Below the pieces are notes generated by a model, which searched no databases, was not told the DNA's origin, and was given only the letters and a program-made list of their open reading frames with translations. The position numbers and the translations under genes were made by a program. This document shows positions 8,315 to 16,796 of a stretch of 57,643 nt of DNA, one piece after another. Source of the DNA: Dethiosulfovibrio faecalis (GTDB lineage Bacteria; Synergistota; Synergistia; Synergistales; Dethiosulfovibrionaceae); contig NZ_JAKGUE010000019.1 of assembly GCF_021568795.1 (NCBI RefSeq), positions 1 through 57,643 of the forward strand, given 5' to 3'. The number at the start of each line of letters is the position of its first letter. Within the stretch, counting starts at the first letter, position 1.

Positions 8315-10080
8315 CGTCGAGAATTACCATCGATGGAGGCAAGGTCCTGGAGTTCTCTCCGGGGCCTACCCTGTTGGAGATATTGCGAGAAGGCGGAGTC
8401 AAGACAGAGGCTCCCTGCGGAGGCAAGGGAATCTGCGGAAAATGCCGGGTCACCCTGAAAGGAGACGGAGGCCCCGTGACGGACGAGGAGAGGGCCTTTC
8501 TCTCGTCGGAGGACATCGCAGAGGGAGTCCGACTGTCCTGCCTGTGCCGCCCGGTCGGCGACGTCGCTGTGTCCCTGTCCGATCAGGAGGAAAAGGGTTC
8601 GGCCATCCTCACGGACGGGAACCGCCCGGATTTCCGGATATGCCCCGCCATAGGCGCCGTACCTATCTCGATACCGAGACCGGAGATAAGAGACGGAATG
8701 TCCCTTCTGGACCATCTCGAATCGGTCGCAGGGCCGCTTAAACCGGACGCGTCTCTGGTCAGGAGGATTCCCCAGGCGTTCAGATCGAAGGAAGTAACCG
8801 CGGTCTTCCACAAAGACAGCCTGATAGACCTGATACCGGAGAGAGACCCCGAGCTTTACGGACTGGCGGTGGATGTAGGTACCACGACGGTGGTCGTATC
8901 GTTGATATCCTTGAAGACCGGGGAGACCGTCGGATCCGCCAGCGAGATAAACCCCCAGAAGGACTTCGGCCTGGACGTGATCTCCCGAATAGAGAGATGC
9001 GAGACCTTTCCTACCGGTCTGGAGGACCTCCATGACGCCATAATCTCTTGCCTGGACCGCCTCGTGGACAAAGTCTGTTTCGATAAAGGGACCTCCAGGA
9101 AAAGAATATACGAGATGGCGATCGGCAGCAACGCCACCATGACCTCTCTGCTGCTGGGGGTCCATCCCTGGTCATTGGGCAGGGCTCCTTTCAGCCCTGT
9201 TCTTCGAAGGGGGATGACCGTACCCTCGGTAGACCTTGGGGTAGAACTGGCTCCGGGAGCCAGGGCCTACGTCCTGCCCGGAGTTTCGGCCTACATTGGT
9301 TCCGATATAGTGGCGGGAATGGTGGCTACCGAGCTGATGGAAGACCGGGGCATCAGGCTCTTCATAGACATAGGCACGAACGGTGAGATCGTCCTGTCCG
9401 ACCGAGGCAGGCTCAGCGCCTGTTCTTGCGCCGCCGGGCCCGCTCTGGAAGGGATGAACATAAGCTGCGGCATGAGGGCATCGGACGGAGCGGTGGAGTC
9501 GGTTCGCCTGAACGAATCCTTCGCCGAGCTGGGAGTCATAGGCGGAGGAACGCCCAGAGGGCTATGCGGCAGCGCCATACTGGACGTGTTATCCGAGGTG
9601 GTCCGTCTCGAGATGGTGGGCAAGACGGGGAGACTGAAACCGGGGCCCATGATCGCAGAGGAAAACGGGAAAAGGGCGTTGGTCCTGAGAGAGAGGGATC
9701 CTAGGCTCACCGTGACCCAGGGCGACCTGAGACAGGTTCAGCTGGCTAGAGGAGCCATTCTCTCCGGATTCATATCCCTTCTGGAGGCCAACGACCTGAC
9801 CATGGCCGACATAGATCAGGTACTGGTGGCTGGACAGTTCGGACGTCATCTGAGCGTCGACAGCCTGACGGGGTCGGGGCTCATTCCGATGGAGCTAAAG
9901 GACCGAATAACCTATTGCGGCAACACCTCCGGAGCCGGAGCCGCCATGTGCCTGCTTTCCAGGAAAGCCAGAGACGACGCAGAGATGCTTTCCGACATGG
10001 TGGACTACGTCGAGCTGTCCGTGTTGGAGAGTTACGACCGCCTCTTCTCCAGATGTCTCCAGTTCGAGGTGTCGAGATGA
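8311..10080 (+). CDS. RamA/RACo-type corrinoid activation protein
   Basis: A 589-residue ATP-dependent reductive activator that returns inactive Co(II) corrinoid to Co(I). The N-terminus is a plant-type [2Fe-2S] ferredoxin domain with C36, C42, C45 (CGGKGICGKC) and C77 or C79. The rest is the DUF4445 ASKHA-like ATPase region, starting at YGLAVDVGTTTVVVSL (phosphate-1 loop) and including LFIDIGTNGEIVL and VLVAGQFGRHL. This architecture matches RACo of acetogens and the activators found in aromatic O-demethylase clusters, rather than the [4Fe-4S] RamA of methanogens. It lies between the methyltransferase genes with ATGA overlaps on both sides. Its presence makes a redox-sensitive methyl-transfer cycle very likely. 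Confidence 0.92.
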   Translation: MTSRITIDGGKVLEFSPGPTLLEILREGGVKTEAPCGGKGICGKCRVTLKGDGGPVTDEERAFLSSEDIAEGVRLSCLCRPVGDVAVSLSDQEEKGSAILTDGNRPDFRICPAIGAVPISIPRPEIRDGMSLLDHLESVAGPLKPDASLVRRIPQAFRSKEVTAVFHKDSLIDLIPERDPELYGLAVDVGTTTVVVSLISLKTGETVGSASEINPQKDFGLDVISRIERCETFPTGLEDLHDAIISCLDRLVDKVCFDKGTSRKRIYEMAIGSNATMTSLLLGVHPWSLGRAPFSPVLRRGMTVPSVDLGVELAPGARAYVLPGVSAYIGSDIVAGMVATELMEDRGIRLFIDIGTNGEIVLSDRGRLSACSCAAGPALEGMNISCGMRASDGAVESVRLNESFAELGVIGGGTPRGLCGSAILDVLSEVVRLEMVGKTGRLKPGPMIAEENGKRALVLRERDPRLTVTQGDLRQVQLARGAILSGFISLLEANDLTMADIDQVLVAGQFGRHLSVDSLTGSGLIPMELKDRITYCGNTSGAGAAMCLLSRKARDDAEMLSDMVDYVELSVLESYDRLFSRCLQFEVSR

Positions 10081-10916
10081 AGGGCTGCCCTGTGTCGAAG
10101 AACGGTGCCATGCCGGACGCCATAGGCGCTCGTTATCCCTTCCCCCAGGTACACCGCGACGGGGAGCTCATGGCCCAGGTGGCGGAGGAACTGATGCGGG
10201 AAGAAGGGGACGTCTACTGTTCCGTGCCTTTCTGTTCCACCGTGGAGGCCGAGGCCTTCGGGGCGCAGGTCAGGATGGGGGACCACAGGACCACCCCCCT
10301 CGTACCCAAGTGTCCATGGGACGACCCCGACATGATCCCGAAGGAGATCCCGTCGCCTGACTCCGGCAGGATGGGTGAGGTCATGAAGGCGGTGTCCATT
10401 CTGAGGGGAAAGGGATTCCCCGTAATATTGAAGGTCTCCGGGCCCTTCTCCACCCTGATGGGGCTGCTGGATCCAAAGGCCCTGTTCCGAACCGCCAGAA
10501 AAGACCCCGGCAGAATAGAGACCGTTCTGGAGAGGATCTCGGCCTACTCTCTCGCCTGTGCAAAGGAGGCGGCGAGACGGGATGTCTCGATAATCTCCCT
10601 GGCGGAGCCCTCCGCCACCCCCGACCTTCTAGGCCCGAAACGGTTCGAAAAGCTGGTCTCCCCCGCTCTGACCAGGCTGTTGAGGGATATGGACCGATTG
10701 GACGGACCGTGGAGCGGGTTTCTGTGCGGACGGCTCTCGTCGTCCATGGAGGATATAGGGGCCATATCGGGAGATACCGTGGAGATGGGATCGGGAAGAT
10801 ACGGAGATCACCTCGAGACCCTCAGAGCTCGGGGGATCCGGTGGTTCGGAGGGGGCTGCGTGGCCCAGACTCCCGCCGACGCCTGTAGGATACGGACCAT
10901 AGACGTGACGGACTAA
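10077..10916 (+). CDS. URO-D-fold protein 3 with altered zinc motif
   Basis: A 279-residue, shortened relative of the two other methyltransferases, starting with ATG in an ATGA overlap with the activator gene. Compared with them it lacks about 60 residues, mainly at the N-terminus. The H-x-C zinc motif has become F215-L-C217 (GFLCGRLSS), while the distal cysteine C261 (GGGCVAQTP) remains. FCSTVEAEAFGAQVRMGD near residue 52 parallels FCMTVEAEAMGAPVSMGD of methyltransferase 2, so the two are closest kin. Loss of the histidine suggests either a different metal site or a non-catalytic role such as a subunit or corrinoid chaperone. The frame has no internal damage, which argues for a retained function. 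Confidence 0.8.
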   Translation: MKGCPVSKNGAMPDAIGARYPFPQVHRDGELMAQVAEELMREEGDVYCSVPFCSTVEAEAFGAQVRMGDHRTTPLVPKCPWDDPDMIPKEIPSPDSGRMGEVMKAVSILRGKGFPVILKVSGPFSTLMGLLDPKALFRTARKDPGRIETVLERISAYSLACAKEAARRDVSIISLAEPSATPDLLGPKRFEKLVSPALTRLLRDMDRLDGPWSGFLCGRLSSSMEDIGAISGDTVEMGSGRYGDHLETLRARGIRWFGGGCVAQTPADACRIRTIDVTD

Positions 10917-10928
10917 AAAAATCTCCGG

Positions 10929-10986
10929 GGCGCACCTAACGGCATTTCTGTTTTATACTTTAAGGACGTTAAACGGGAGGTGCGTC
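10929..10986 (+). promoter_or_regulatory. Inverted repeat that can mask the TauE ribosome site
   Basis: GGCGCACCT (10929-10937) can pair with AGGTGCGTC (10978-10986), nine pairs with one G-T. The right arm overlaps the GGGAGG ribosome site (10975-10980). If the transcript starts upstream of the left arm, translation of the next gene could be controlled by this pairing. A TATACT -10-like sequence lies in the loop, so a transcript starting there would escape the structure. Confidence 0.35.
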
Positions 10987-10988
10987 CT

Positions 10989-11738
10989 TTGCATTTAGAC
11001 AGCTTTCAGATATTGGCGCTCGCCCTGTCGGGACTGATAGCGGGGCTTTCCAAGTCGGCTCTGCCCGGGACGGCCATCCTCATGGTCCCGCTCATGGCAT
11101 CGGCCTTCCCGGCCAAACTGTCGGTCGGGCTGTCTCTGCCCATTCTGATAGCGGCGGATATCGTCTCCGCCCCGAGCTACAGGTTCGAGGCCGCCAAGGA
11201 AAGGAGACTGATCCTCACCCTTCTGGCGGGGGCGGTTGTAGGAATCGGCCTGGGATGCCTTTTGATGGAGAGGATAGATGGGGAGCTGTTTCGATCCGTC
11301 ATAGGCTGGGTGGTTCTGTCCATGCTGGGGCTGAGGATTCTGTCGTCACGGCGGAAAAAGGAGGGATCCACCTCCGGGGGGATGAGCCCGTCTCTAAGGT
11401 TTATTTTCGGGCTCGCCGCCGGAACGGCGACGGCCCTGGCCAACGTGGCGGGACCGATCATATCGCTCCACATGATAATGTCCGGTTTGCCTAAACGACG
11501 TTTCATCGCCGCAAGCGTCTGGTTCTTTTTAGTGGCCAACGTCCTGAAAGTCCCGTTCTACTGGTCCATAGGGATCGTAAACCCGAACACCCTTAAGGCT
11601 GATCTTATCGCCGCGCCTTTCGTCACCCTAGGGGTCTGGTCGGGTCTGAGATTGGTGGGAAGGATCAATCAGAATCTCTTCATAACGGTCGTGACTACGC
11701 TGACCTTCGTCGCTGCGATACGCCTCATACTGAGCTGA
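10989..11738 (+). CDS. TauE/SafE-family sulfite/sulfonate permease-like protein
   Basis: A 249-residue inner-membrane protein with about seven to eight hydrophobic segments and the two family halves, each with a short conserved turn: LSGLIAGLSKSALPG at the N-terminus and GLAAGTATALANVAGP in the middle. TauE/SafE proteins move sulfite, sulfonates or sulfoacetate, usually outward. I prefer TTG 10989 because it lies eight bases after GGGAGG; the in-frame GTG at 10980 overlaps that site. The gene stands alone after the methyltransferase operon with 72 bases between them. Substrate is unknown; YeeE/YedE genes elsewhere in the window show that sulfur compounds are handled by this organism. Confidence 0.85.
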   Translation: MHLDSFQILALALSGLIAGLSKSALPGTAILMVPLMASAFPAKLSVGLSLPILIAADIVSAPSYRFEAAKERRLILTLLAGAVVGIGLGCLLMERIDGELFRSVIGWVVLSMLGLRILSSRRKKEGSTSGGMSPSLRFIFGLAAGTATALANVAGPIISLHMIMSGLPKRRFIAASVWFFLVANVLKVPFYWSIGIVNPNTLKADLIAAPFVTLGVWSGLRLVGRINQNLFITVVTTLTFVAAIRLILS

Positions 11739-11745
11739 AGCGACT

Positions 11746-13272
11746 TCAGCGCATTTCGACTCTGTTTCTGCCGTTTCCCTTTGCTTCGTAGAGGGCTTCG
11801 TCCGCCCTGGCCACGAACTCGTTTACCGGCTCACCGATCCTATACTGGGTAACCCCGAAGCTGGAGGTTACCCTTACATCCTCGTCAAATACGTTGCACT
11901 CCACGGCACTCCTCATCCTCTCGGCGTACTCCAGGGCGCCTTTGACGTCGGTCTCCGGCAGGACCACCAAAAACTCCTCCCCGCCCCACCTTCCGACAGA
12001 GTCGCCTGCACGGGTGCAGTCCTTCATCAGAGCCGCGATGGAGCTCAACACAGTATCCCCCACCTCATGTCCGAAGTTGTCGTTGACGCTTTTAAAGTGG
12101 TCGATATCCACCATGACGACGGAGAGGGACGCACTGTAACGGCTTGATCTCTCCGTCTCGGACAGAAGAATCTGGTCCATCTTCCTGCGGTTCCAGAGTC
12201 CCGTGAGGGAATCCCTGTTGGCCAGGTACTCCAATTTGGTGCTGTAGGACTGGATGTTTTTCATCTTGTCCTTCAGCACCAGTATCATGTCCTTCAGCGC
12301 CTCGCATATGTAGGAAATCTCGTCGGACACCCCCGAGGAGATTTTTGACACCGCGTCCAGCAGTCCATCCAGGTCGGTCTTTCTCTCCGAATAATCCACC
12401 AAGGCATCTACCATTCTGGTATAGGGCTCGAATCGCCTTCTAAGGAAGTACAGAAGGAAAAAGACGGTTCCTCCCGTGACGGCCAAAAAGGCGAATATCA
12501 GGCTGTTCTGAAGCCGCAGCAGCTCCCTGTATTCGGAGCTGGGCAAAAAGTCGAGGGAGAAGAAGCCCCCTCCGACCTCTACGATACGGCGGGCCTCCAA
12601 GGAGGTGCTAACTTCACGGGATAGATCGGAATCCATCTCGTCGGAGAAGGTCAGTTTCATGTTACCCTGCGGGAGCAGCGCTTCCAGAAATGAGGAGGTT
12701 ATGGTTTTGGACACGATCAGATAGCCTACCGGGACGTCGTCGTACTTGAGCACGGGACGACAGGCTACGAAGCTATCCTTGCCGTCCACCGGAGCTATCC
12801 CTAAGAAAACGCCCTTATTCCCTGCCTCCTCGAAGTAGATCTCGGAGGAAAGCGAATCGGCAAATCTGAATTCATCGGGAGCCCTGGCGATGACGACCCC
12901 GTCCAGGTCGGTGAAGACCACGGAACCTACGGTCTTAGTGAAAGCCTTGCCCCAATCGGACAACACCTCGTTGTCCAATCTCTCGATGGACTCCACGATA
13001 TCTCTGGGACGAGACAGATTGGTGGATAATTCCATAAGGTGATCGAGCTCATAGGTCAGATTCCTGCGCACTATGGCAGTATATCTGTCATGATCGGCTA
13101 TCCTGGATTCTCTATAGTCATCTATCGCCAACTCCAGCAAAACGCCGTAGATCAGGCTTAAGACGGCGAAAGAGGCCATGACGATGGTCAAGATGCCGTT
13201 CCTCAGAGAGGATCTGCTCCTAGAGATCAAGGTTCGCCACCCCATGGACGTCGTTAGTGAAAAAGAAAGCAT
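11746..13272 (-). CDS. Membrane diguanylate cyclase 1 (extracytoplasmic sensor, GGDEF)
   Basis: A 508-residue c-di-GMP synthase. Membrane segments flank a periplasmic dCache-like sensor (about residues 28-265: ILTIVMASFAVLSLIYGVLL at the start, SLIFAFLAVTGGTVFFLLYF at the end). A HAMP-like linker leads to a C-terminal GGDEF domain with active-site GGEEF preceded five residues earlier by RAGD, the allosteric inhibition site. The enzyme is thus expected to be active and product-inhibited. It is a close paralogue of the next gene upstream on the same strand (120 bases apart), with aligned N-termini, sensor and catalytic domain. The start codon is uncertain because no clear ribosome site precedes ATG 13272. 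Confidence 0.92.
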   Translation of the reverse strand: MLSFSLTTSMGWRTLISRSRSSLRNGILTIVMASFAVLSLIYGVLLELAIDDYRESRIADHDRYTAIVRRNLTYELDHLMELSTNLSRPRDIVESIERLDNEVLSDWGKAFTKTVGSVVFTDLDGVVIARAPDEFRFADSLSSEIYFEEAGNKGVFLGIAPVDGKDSFVACRPVLKYDDVPVGYLIVSKTITSSFLEALLPQGNMKLTFSDEMDSDLSREVSTSLEARRIVEVGGGFFSLDFLPSSEYRELLRLQNSLIFAFLAVTGGTVFFLLYFLRRRFEPYTRMVDALVDYSERKTDLDGLLDAVSKISSGVSDEISYICEALKDMILVLKDKMKNIQSYSTKLEYLANRDSLTGLWNRRKMDQILLSETERSSRYSASLSVVMVDIDHFKSVNDNFGHEVGDTVLSSIAALMKDCTRAGDSVGRWGGEEFLVVLPETDVKGALEYAERMRSAVECNVFDEDVRVTSSFGVTQYRIGEPVNEFVARADEALYEAKGNGRNRVEMR

Positions 13273-13393
13273 CTATTGTCTTCACGTCCATGCCCCCTTT
13301 AGATTTAGAGGATAAACTTTTCCATCATTCTAACACCAGGAAGGGTTTCAGTGGAAAATAACCGTAATCAGCCTGATCGATAAATACGGCGGA

Positions 13394-14917
13394 TCAACGA
13401 GCCTCTACTCTGTCTCTTCCCTTTCTTTTAGCATCATAAAGGGCATCGTCCGCTCTGGCCACAAACTCGTTGATCGGCTCACCCGGACGATACAGAGTTA
13501 CTCCGAAGCTTGAGGTTATTTTCATTCCGTCTCTAAAGGTATGGTTCTCCATCGTCGACCTCATCTTATCGGCATATTCCCATGCCCTCTGAGAGTCGAG
13601 TCCGGGAAGAACGACCAAAAACTCCTCTCCGCCCCATCTTCCCGCCGAATCACACTTTCGAAGACAGCCTTTCATCAGTGTGGAGATGTAGTTCAGGACG
13701 GCATCTCCCATTTCGTGACCGTAAGTGTCGTTTACCTCCTTAAAATAATCCACGTCCAGCATAACCACCGACAGAGGCGTGCCGTTAACCCTGGCGTTTT
13801 CCGTCTCGGCCATCAAGACCTGATCCATCTTTCTACGGTTCCAAAGCCCCGTTAAAGAGTCGCAATTCGCCAGATTTTCGAGCTGTCCGCTGTAGCTTTG
13901 GATATCGTCTACCCTGTTCTTCAAAACCTTTATCATATCGGTCAAGGCTTCAGCTATGTGCCTGATCTCCTCTACTCCGTTGGAAACGGCACCGGAGGTC
14001 ACGTCGAGAAGACCGTCCAGATCGATCCGTTTATCCGAATAATCGACCAATCCCTGCACTAACTTTGAATAAGGCTCAAATCGTCTACGAAGAAAAAAGA
14101 TCAACGAAGACATCGTAGAGATCGTAACTATCGTGAAAGTTATGATCAGATTCCTTTGAAGCTTTAGAAGCTCCCTTTCGCTATCGTCAGAGAGAAAATA
14201 GAGGTCAAACACACCATCGTCGACGATTATAGATCGATATCTTCCAGAAGGAGAGAGCTCCCTCCGTCTTTCAGAAAAGCCCCGTCTTCCTTGAAAAGTC
14301 AGAGTCATATGCCCGACCGGTAAAAGGCTCTCCAGAAGGGAAGGGGTTATCGTTTGAGATACCGCCACAAAACCCACGACTAAATCGTCGTATTTACGTA
14401 TGGGACTACAGGACAGAAAGCTGTCTCGTCCGTCCACTGTCGTTATTCCGGAGTATGACCCTTTTTTTAGGACCTCGTCGAAAAACGGCTCAGAGCTCAC
14501 GGAATCTCCGAAACGATATTCATCGGGAGCCCTGGCTATGACGACCCCGTCTATATCGATAAAGAATACGGAGCTAACTGTCTTGCAGAATGCCTTTCCC
14601 CAGTCGGAGAGAAATTCGTTGTTCATCGAGGTCACGGCTTTTGAAACATCCTTAGGGAGAGATAGGTTTGTGCTCAATATAACGAGGTTATCCAAAGTAG
14701 CCTGAAGTCTATCGGTCGCCGTATCGAAAATTCGACCCCGCTCATTCGCCCTCGCCGTTTGATAGTCGTCCACGACTTGCTTCAACATGACCCCGTACAT
14801 CAGGCTCAAAAAACCGAAGGAAATCATCACGATTACCAGCACATCCCTTTTTAAGGATCGCCTTTTAACCTTCAAAGTCCAGAACCTCTCGGGCCTTATC
14901 GTAAACGGAATCGTCAA
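13394..14917 (-). CDS. Membrane diguanylate cyclase 2 (extracytoplasmic sensor, GGDEF)
   Basis: A 507-residue paralogue of diguanylate cyclase 1 with the same layout: two membrane segments, a dCache-like periplasmic sensor, a linker and a GGDEF domain with GGEEF and an RKCD inhibition site. Similarity runs end to end (for example VVIARAPDE in the sensor and SLTGLWNRRKMDQ in the catalytic domain), so the pair arose by tandem duplication. Its ATG at 14917 lies inside the preceding PhnD-like gene (53-base overlap); a TTG at 14875 with GAGAGG eight bases before it would reduce the overlap to 11 bases. Alignment of WTL with the paralogue mildly favours the longer start. Co-translation suggests the binding protein feeds signal to this enzyme. 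Confidence 0.92.
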   Translation of the reverse strand: MTIPFTIRPERFWTLKVKRRSLKRDVLVIVMISFGFLSLMYGVMLKQVVDDYQTARANERGRIFDTATDRLQATLDNLVILSTNLSLPKDVSKAVTSMNNEFLSDWGKAFCKTVSSVFFIDIDGVVIARAPDEYRFGDSVSSEPFFDEVLKKGSYSGITTVDGRDSFLSCSPIRKYDDLVVGFVAVSQTITPSLLESLLPVGHMTLTFQGRRGFSERRRELSPSGRYRSIIVDDGVFDLYFLSDDSERELLKLQRNLIITFTIVTISTMSSLIFFLRRRFEPYSKLVQGLVDYSDKRIDLDGLLDVTSGAVSNGVEEIRHIAEALTDMIKVLKNRVDDIQSYSGQLENLANCDSLTGLWNRRKMDQVLMAETENARVNGTPLSVVMLDVDYFKEVNDTYGHEMGDAVLNYISTLMKGCLRKCDSAGRWGGEEFLVVLPGLDSQRAWEYADKMRSTMENHTFRDGMKITSSFGVTLYRPGEPINEFVARADDALYDAKRKGRDRVEAR

Positions 14918-15746
14918 GAACGCAGAAACCCTCTACATACCAACCGAAAAGCGCCTCCATCTCGATACGGAAATCCGAATTCGACGATAATCGAAGCAGG
15001 GCCCTTACATATTCCTCCACCTTAGTCTCAGGCACCCTGTCCGAGGCTACCATTAAATCCAAAGGGATGGGATCCGACACTGCCAGCACGGAAAACATAT
15101 CGCCGTACATCTCCACCGCCTTAGAGTACATGCCGTCCGAGATAGCTCCACCGTCTACGGATCCGGCCAACAGGGCTTTCACGACCCTATCGTGACGGCT
15201 CAGATAATATACTTTCTTAAAAAAATCGTCGGGGACGATTCCCATCTTGTCCAAAGTATATCGGGGATAGACGTATCCCGAGCTGGAACTCCTGTCCACG
15301 AAGGCGAAACTTCCGTCCTTCAGATCCTGAACGGAAGAAAAACCTCGATTCCTCAAGGATACGATGTAGGAATAGTAGTAGCCTTCAGCGATATTCTTCG
15401 CATCCGTCCTCTTCATAAGTGTTACCATATACCTGACACCGGGCATCTTGCTTTTAAGCTCGACATAATTTACGGTGTTGATGAAGGCAAAGTCGAGGGA
15501 TCCCTCCAGCATTCGGCTCAGGAGCTCACCGTAGTCTCTCGTCACTACTATCGATATATCGTCGTCTCCTACGCGGTTCATGCAATCCGCAAGATAGCCC
15601 ATGGCTTTTTCTATTTTTGCAGGATCCGACCCTGGGAAGACACCGAAACGATAATGGGCTCCGAAGGCCGGAGAAAGTATGGAAGAAATAAAGACGAAAA
15701 CAAACGACATCGCCGCAATCGCGACCTTTCCCTTGGTAAGGCTCAT
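14865..15746 (-). CDS. PhnD-like periplasmic binding protein (sensor partner)
   Basis: A 293-residue exported protein of the phosphate/phosphite/phosphonate-binding (PhnD, Phosphonate-bd) family. The signal peptide runs to SPAFGA (about residue 30), then HYRFGVFPGSDPAKIEKAMGYL, DFAFINTVNYVEL and the SSSSGYVYPRYTL loop, which in PhnD binds the ligand phosphate. No ABC permease or ATPase is nearby; instead the gene overlaps a membrane diguanylate cyclase by 53 bases. PhnD-like proteins paired with signalling proteins usually act as ligand sensors rather than transport receptors, and I infer the same here. AGGAGGAG precedes ATG 15746. Confidence 0.85.
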   Translation of the reverse strand: MSLTKGKVAIAAMSFVFVFISSILSPAFGAHYRFGVFPGSDPAKIEKAMGYLADCMNRVGDDDISIVVTRDYGELLSRMLEGSLDFAFINTVNYVELKSKMPGVRYMVTLMKRTDAKNIAEGYYYSYIVSLRNRGFSSVQDLKDGSFAFVDRSSSSGYVYPRYTLDKMGIVPDDFFKKVYYLSRHDRVVKALLAGSVDGGAISDGMYSKAVEMYGDMFSVLAVSDPIPLDLMVASDRVPETKVEEYVRALLRLSSNSDFRIEMEALFGWYVEGFCVLDDSVYDKAREVLDFEG

Positions 15747-15821
15747 GTTCTCTCCTCCTTAAACCAATACATTCTAGCACCTGGAAAAGAGAAAAACGCG
15801 GAACGGATACCCTATATAGAG

Positions 15822-15876
15822 GACTCCAGTAAGGGAGTCTCTAAAAACGCTAGCCCTCGAACCTGAGTTTTTAGAG
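15822..15876 (+). promoter_or_regulatory. Two hairpins in the lysR leader
   Basis: GACTCC (15822-15827) pairs with GGAGTC (15834-15839), and CTCTAAAAAC (15839-15848) pairs with GTTTTTAGAG (15867-15876). Both lie between divergent genes, just after a TATATA box and before the lysR ribosome site. They could be operators or leader structures. Confidence 0.3.
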
Positions 15877-15907
15877 GTAGACACAGGCAAATTCAGGAGG
15901 CACGAAG

Positions 15908-16792
15908 ATGGACGAAAAGGACTGGCTTCTTATAGAGTCGCTATGGAAGGAGAGAAACATCACCCAGGCGGCGAAGAGACTGTATATGTCTCAACCCGCC
16001 GTGACCAGGAGAATACAGCATATGGAGAGGGAGTTCGGCTGTCGCATCCTGATCAGAAGAGGCAGGGGGGTGGATCTGACCCCTCAGGGAGAGAGATTGG
16101 TGGACTACGCCAGAAAGTCACTGAAAGATCTGAGAGACCTCAAGGACTCCTTGGACGGCGACGACTACGGAGTCAGAGGGACGCTCCGCATAGGATGCGC
16201 CAATATCTTCGCCAAATACAGGCTTCCGGATCTGCTGAAGTCCTTCTGCGGCAAGTACCCCGACGTGGAGGTAAAGGTTCGAACCGGCCACAGCCAGAGG
16301 GTTTACGACATGCTGTTGTCCGACGAGGCTCAACTGGTAATCGCCAGGGGAGATTTCAAGTGGCCGGAGCTCAGCTATCCAATGGACGACGACGGCCTCT
16401 ATTACGTCGTAAGCTCCGAACCGCTGGACATGGACAGACTGCCGGAAATGCCGAGAATCCACAACCGCACCGACGGACCGCTGGAGACCGACATAAGAAA
16501 CTGGTGGCAGAGTCTCTACTCCGTCCCTCCCACCGTTTCCATGGAGGTGGACACCGTCGATATATGCCTACAGATGGTCAGGAAAGGGCTGGGATATGCG
16601 ATACTTTCCGCTCTCTGCCTGGAGGAGGCGACGGAACTCCACGGAGAGAGGCTGGTGTTCCCCGACGGAAATCCGCTCCGGAGAGACACCAGATTGTATT
16701 GCCGAAAGAACGCCGTAGGGCTCAAGGCCCTGGCGGCCTTCGTGGAATTCGTCAAAGGCGAGGTAACGTTTAAACGCCACCTCGCCCGGTAG
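15908..16792 (+). CDS. LysR-family transcriptional regulator
   Basis: A 294-residue LysR regulator. An N-terminal winged helix-turn-helix (KERNITQAAKRLYMSQPAVTRRIQHME, about residues 14-40) is followed by a linker helix and a LysR_substrate effector domain beginning GTLRIGCANIFAKYRLPDLL. The ATG follows AGGAGG by seven bases. Its 3' end lies four bases from the end of the aconitase-family gene on the opposite strand, so the two converge. The divergent neighbour is the PhnD-like gene across a 160-base gap with hairpins. LysR proteins often regulate an adjacent divergent gene, but here either neighbour is possible. The effector is unknown. Confidence 0.92.
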   Translation: MDEKDWLLIESLWKERNITQAAKRLYMSQPAVTRRIQHMEREFGCRILIRRGRGVDLTPQGERLVDYARKSLKDLRDLKDSLDGDDYGVRGTLRIGCANIFAKYRLPDLLKSFCGKYPDVEVKVRTGHSQRVYDMLLSDEAQLVIARGDFKWPELSYPMDDDGLYYVVSSEPLDMDRLPEMPRIHNRTDGPLETDIRNWWQSLYSVPPTVSMEVDTVDICLQMVRKGLGYAILSALCLEEATELHGERLVFPDGNPLRRDTRLYCRKNAVGLKALAAFVEFVKGEVTFKRHLAR

Positions 16793-16796
16793 GCTA

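Noticed and set aside
7774-9165. Long minus-strand open frame (463 codons) opposite the corrinoid operon
   Set aside because: Antisense shadow of methyltransferase 2 and the activator, which have clear families and overlapping starts; no homology-like motifs or ribosome site.
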